A stretch of 7,683 nt of DNA from Veillonella sp. GTDB taxonomy: Bacteria; Bacillota; Negativicutes; Veillonellales; Veillonellaceae. The translations under genes were made by a program, and so were the position numbers. Of the stretch, positions 5,367 to 7,683 are shown piece after piece (the stretch's first letter is position 1; every line of letters starts with the position of its first letter). The notes under the pieces are model-generated. The model ran no database searches. It was not told the DNA's origin and saw only the letters and a list, made by a program, of their open reading frames with translations. The DNA is taken from the NCBI GenBank assembly GCA_022737715.1, contig JAIITD010000082.1, positions 1 to 7,683 of the forward strand, written 5' to 3'.

Positions 5367-7409
5367 TTAATTATACAATATTCTAAGAAATTTTTCACCA
5401 AATCTTTTTGATAATTCTTCTTTCATTCGAATTTCTAGTTGATCGATGCCAAATTCTCGAATATATGACAGTACATCATTACGTGCTGCCACTAGTATAT
5501 CTATATCTTTTATGATATTAGCTACCCGCAAATCAGGTAATCCCGATTGCGCCAGTCCAAACAATTGCCCCGAACCTCGAAGCAATAAATCTTGTTCTGC
5601 TAATTCAAATCCATCTTGCGTAGACTCCATTAACCGCAACCGCTCTTGACTGACATCGCCCTTTGAATCACTAACCAAAATACAATACGCCTGAATATCA
5701 CCACGTCCAACGCGGCCTCGTAATTGGTGTAGTTGTGATAAACCAAAGCGCTCGGCCCCTTCTATGCACATAATTGTGGCATTAGGAACATTGACGCCAA
5801 CCTCGATAACGGTTGTAGACACAAGTAATTGAATACGGCCATCATGAAAGGCTTGCATCACCTCATCCTTTTCTTTTGGGTTCATACGCCCATGAACAAG
5901 GCCTACTTCAAAACTTTTATAAAAATAGTCTTTCAATTCCAAAAAGAGTTCTTCTGCAGCTTGTAAATCAAGTTTTTCAGATTCCTCTACTAGAGGGCAA
6001 ACTACATATACTTGATGACCTGCCGTCATTTCCTTACCAAAGAACACGCGCAATCGTTCTTTATATGAACTATCTACTACATAGGTCTTAACCGGTTTAC
6101 GACCAGGAGGCATTTCCTTAATAAGGGATACCGCTAAATCACCATATACGGATAGGGTCATCGTTCTTGGAATCGGTGTGGCCGTCATAATCAAAACATG
6201 AGGATATACACCCTTATGTTGTAATGCGGCACGCTGATTAACACCAAAACGATGTTGCTCATCGATAATAACCAATCCTAAATTCTTAAATTGAACCTTG
6301 TCCTGAATGAGCGCATGGGTGCCGATAATCAATTGAATGGTTCCATTGGCTAACTCCTCATAGATTCTATCCTTTTCTTTTTTAGGTGTGGATCCTGTAA
6401 GCAATGCAATGTTAATAGGTAAATTATTACAAAATTCAGTTATACCTTCAAAATGTTGAGTCGCTAAGATTTCTGTAGGTGCCATGATAACTGCTTGGTA
6501 TCCATTTTCTACGGCTTTCACAAGACTCAGCGTAGCTACCACAGTTTTACCAGAACCCACATCACCTTGTAATAATCGTTGCATGGGCCGTTCATCTTGC
6601 ATATCTTGTGAAATTTCTGTTACAGCACGTTCCTGATCACCGGTTAATTTAAATGGTAAATTCGATCTGCATTGTGCCATTAGTACCCCATCTGGTTCCA
6701 TCTTAGGCCCTACGTGACATTGTTCTTTATTTCTAAGCAGAGCCAACCCAGATTGCATGATAAATAATTCTTCATAGGCTAATTGATACCGTGCTTTTTC
6801 ATAACTTTCACTACTCGAAGGAAAATGCATCTCCTTAAATGCATCATATCGATTCATACTTGCATGATGGTCCAAGATTTCAGGCGGTAAAATTTCATCC
6901 ATTGTATGATGCGCTTCGAACCAATTTCGAATAGACCCGCGCACAACATACTGGGAAACGCCATCCACTAAGGGATAAATAGGGACAATCCCCGTATCCG
7001 GCATAGCATCAGGTCCAAGATTTTCTATTTGCGGAGAATTCATCTGCATAGAGCCATATTGAAATTCTGCCTTTCCATACGCATAGAGACGTTGCCCTTT
7101 TTTGTAAAAGTTCTTTTTATATCCTTGATTGAATAATACAATCTTCATCGGACCAGTTCCATCTGTGATGATAACTTCTAAAATAGATAAGCGAGGCCGT
7201 GGCCGTTTTTCTATAATGGATACGACAGTACCTACAACCCCCGCAGTAATACCAGTTTCCAATTCTTTTATGGAATAAATTTTACGTCTATCTTCATAGG
7301 AGCGTGGAAAATAAGCCAATAAATTGGATACCGTATCAATGCCTAATTTATGAAGTTGTTTTTCTCGACCTGGTCCAATTCCCTTAATAGAGGTCAGTGC
7401 TTCGTTCAT
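5367..7409 (-). CDS. recG: ATP-dependent DNA helicase RecG
   Basis: A complete 680-residue RecG, close to the usual 680-695. RecG is a superfamily 2 double-stranded DNA translocase that remodels stalled forks, R-loops and Holliday junctions. A helix-hairpin-helix-like start (GIGPGREKQL, 10-19) leads to PRSYEDRR and the OB-fold wedge (about 55-150), which splits the junction. The motor carries Walker A GDVGSGKT (282-289), APTEILATQH (310-319), the DEQH box (383-386), TATPIPRT (409-416), GVNVPNATIM (538-547) and QLRGRVGRG (562-570). The TRG region is present (RGSGQLFGLAQSG, 611-623) and keeps the arginine and glutamine equivalent to E. coli Arg630 and Gln640, but reads LAQ where E. coli has TRQ. 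The ATG at 7409 has TGAGG seven bases upstream. It is divergent from rpmB, and no clear terminator follows its stop. Confidence 0.97.
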   Translation of the reverse strand: MNEALTSIKGIGPGREKQLHKLGIDTVSNLLAYFPRSYEDRRKIYSIKELETGITAGVVGTVVSIIEKRPRPRLSILEVIITDGTGPMKIVLFNQGYKKNFYKKGQRLYAYGKAEFQYGSMQMNSPQIENLGPDAMPDTGIVPIYPLVDGVSQYVVRGSIRNWFEAHHTMDEILPPEILDHHASMNRYDAFKEMHFPSSSESYEKARYQLAYEELFIMQSGLALLRNKEQCHVGPKMEPDGVLMAQCRSNLPFKLTGDQERAVTEISQDMQDERPMQRLLQGDVGSGKTVVATLSLVKAVENGYQAVIMAPTEILATQHFEGITEFCNNLPINIALLTGSTPKKEKDRIYEELANGTIQLIIGTHALIQDKVQFKNLGLVIIDEQHRFGVNQRAALQHKGVYPHVLIMTATPIPRTMTLSVYGDLAVSLIKEMPPGRKPVKTYVVDSSYKERLRVFFGKEMTAGHQVYVVCPLVEESEKLDLQAAEELFLELKDYFYKSFEVGLVHGRMNPKEKDEVMQAFHDGRIQLLVSTTVIEVGVNVPNATIMCIEGAERFGLSQLHQLRGRVGRGDIQAYCILVSDSKGDVSQERLRLMESTQDGFELAEQDLLLRGSGQLFGLAQSGLPDLRVANIIKDIDILVAARNDVLSYIREFGIDQLEIRMKEELSKRFGEKFLRILYN

Positions 7410-7474
7410 TATAATGCCTCACATATAACATACTTAATGAATATAGTGAAAATATATCCATTTTTATATTTCTC

Positions 7475-7504
7475 TTGCCATATCTCATAGATTTCGACTA
7501 CAAT
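7475..7504 (+). promoter_or_regulatory. Candidate distal promoter toward rpmB
   Basis: TTGCCA (7475-7480) and TACAAT (7499-7504), each five of six to consensus, are separated by 18 bases on the plus strand. The start would be near 7511, giving a leader of about 130 bases before rpmB. The -10 box lies inside the left arm of the inverted repeat at 7497-7533. Confidence 0.45.
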
Positions 7505-7533
7505 ATTAGCTATAGTATACCAAATATTGTAGT
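7497..7533. repeat. 11-bp inverted repeat with 15-base spacer between recG and rpmB
   Basis: ACTACAATATT at 7497-7507 is repeated perfectly inverted as AATATTGTAGT at 7523-7533. Each arm contains TACAAT read inward. The spacer contains the smaller palindromes CTATAG and GTATAC. It is too AT-rich and widely spaced for a terminator, so a protein-binding site or paired promoter elements are more likely. Confidence 0.6.
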
Positions 7534-7542
7534 ATATTTCAT
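7514..7542 (-). promoter_or_regulatory. Candidate recG promoter with extended -10
   Basis: On the minus strand TATACT (7519-7514) is preceded by TGG (7522-7520), an extended -10 element, with a weak -35 ATGAAA (7542-7537) at 17 bases. The start would be near 7507, about 98 bases before the recG ATG. An alternative on the same strand is TTGATA (7552-7547) with TACAAT (7531-7526) at a short 15-base spacing. Confidence 0.4.
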
Positions 7543-7570
7543 AAAATATCAATGCATGTAGTAAAAACAC

Positions 7571-7599
7571 TTGCTTAAACCTTGTCTTTATGATAATAT
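7571..7599 (+). promoter_or_regulatory. Candidate proximal promoter of rpmB
   Basis: TTGCTT (7571-7576) and TAATAT (7594-7599), each about four of six to consensus, are 17 bases apart on the plus strand. The start near 7606 would leave a short leader of about 34 bases containing the GGAGGTG ribosome binding site at 7627-7633. Ribosomal protein genes often have more than one promoter, so this and the distal candidate may both be real. Confidence 0.42.
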
Positions 7600-7639
7600 A
7601 CTTTTGTTATGTTATAGATTAAGCTTGGAGGTGGAAACT

Positions 7640-7683
7640 ATGGCAAACCTTTGCGAAGTATGTGGCAAATCCACATCTAGCGG
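7640..7683 (+). CDS. rpmB: 50S ribosomal protein L28, N-terminal part (cut by window edge)
   Basis: Only 14 complete codons are inside the window. They read MANLCEVCGKSTSS, the characteristic L28 start with a Cys-x2-Cys pair (Cys5, Cys8), which in zinc-containing L28 proteins forms half of the metal site. L28 is a small protein of the large ribosomal subunit. The ATG at 7640 has a strong GGAGGTG at 7627-7633, six bases away. The gene runs opposite to recG. Although short, the opening is distinctive and the binding site strong, so the call is good; the second Cys pair cannot be seen. Confidence 0.88.
   Translation, partial: MANLCEVCGKSTSS

Noticed and set aside
1..7683. CRISPR arrays, insertion sequences, tRNA or rRNA genes, defence systems
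   Set aside because: No regularly spaced repeats, transposase motifs or RNA-gene signatures were seen. Coding is continuous and housekeeping in character.

Overview
The window looks like ordinary chromosome from an AT-rich, diderm Firmicute of the Negativicutes, most probably Veillonella or a close relative. This is an inference from protein character. A complete phosphatidylethanolamine branch (pssA and a short psd) and surE sit with low-GC codon use, strong GGAGG-type ribosome binding sites, and a Firmicutes-like RecG and four-cysteine-type L28 start. No species can be fixed from the sequence alone.

Layout, right to left because nearly everything is on the minus strand. At the right edge the first 14 codons of rpmB (ribosomal protein L28) run on the plus strand. 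They are divergent from recG (7409-5367) across a 230-base AT-rich region with promoter-like boxes on both strands and an 11-bp inverted repeat. Next comes a monocistronic-looking 4-oxalocrotonate tautomerase-like gene (5240-5055), with a near-consensus promoter in front and a strong hairpin plus T-tract terminator behind. After it is a tightly packed run: guaB (IMP dehydrogenase), a WecG/TagA-family glycosyltransferase, psd, pssA, a membrane GT2 glycosyltransferase and surE (cut by the left edge). Gaps in this run are 12, 12, -8, 18 and 17 bases, so it is read as one transcription unit with translational coupling.

How the genes fit together: PssA makes phosphatidylserine from CDP-diacylglycerol and serine, and Psd decarboxylates it to phosphatidylethanolamine. 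The TagA-like enzyme and the GT2 enzyme point to extracellular or envelope glycan assembly on the same membrane. GuaB supplies XMP/GMP and SurE dephosphorylates nucleotides, so nucleotide metabolism brackets the envelope genes. RecG (fork-reversal helicase) and the tautomerase appear to be independent units.

Several gene starts are corrected here relative to the longest open frame: GT2 at 1441, pssA at 2131 and the tautomerase at 5240. Two genes use non-ATG starts: TTG for the TagA homologue and GTG for psd. I saw no mobile element, CRISPR array, tRNA, rRNA or riboswitch, and no convincing undescribed system. The most unusual signals are regulatory: the dyad with face-to-face promoter boxes between recG and rpmB, and the inverted sequence pair plus terminator around the tautomerase, which leaves guaB without an obvious promoter of its own.
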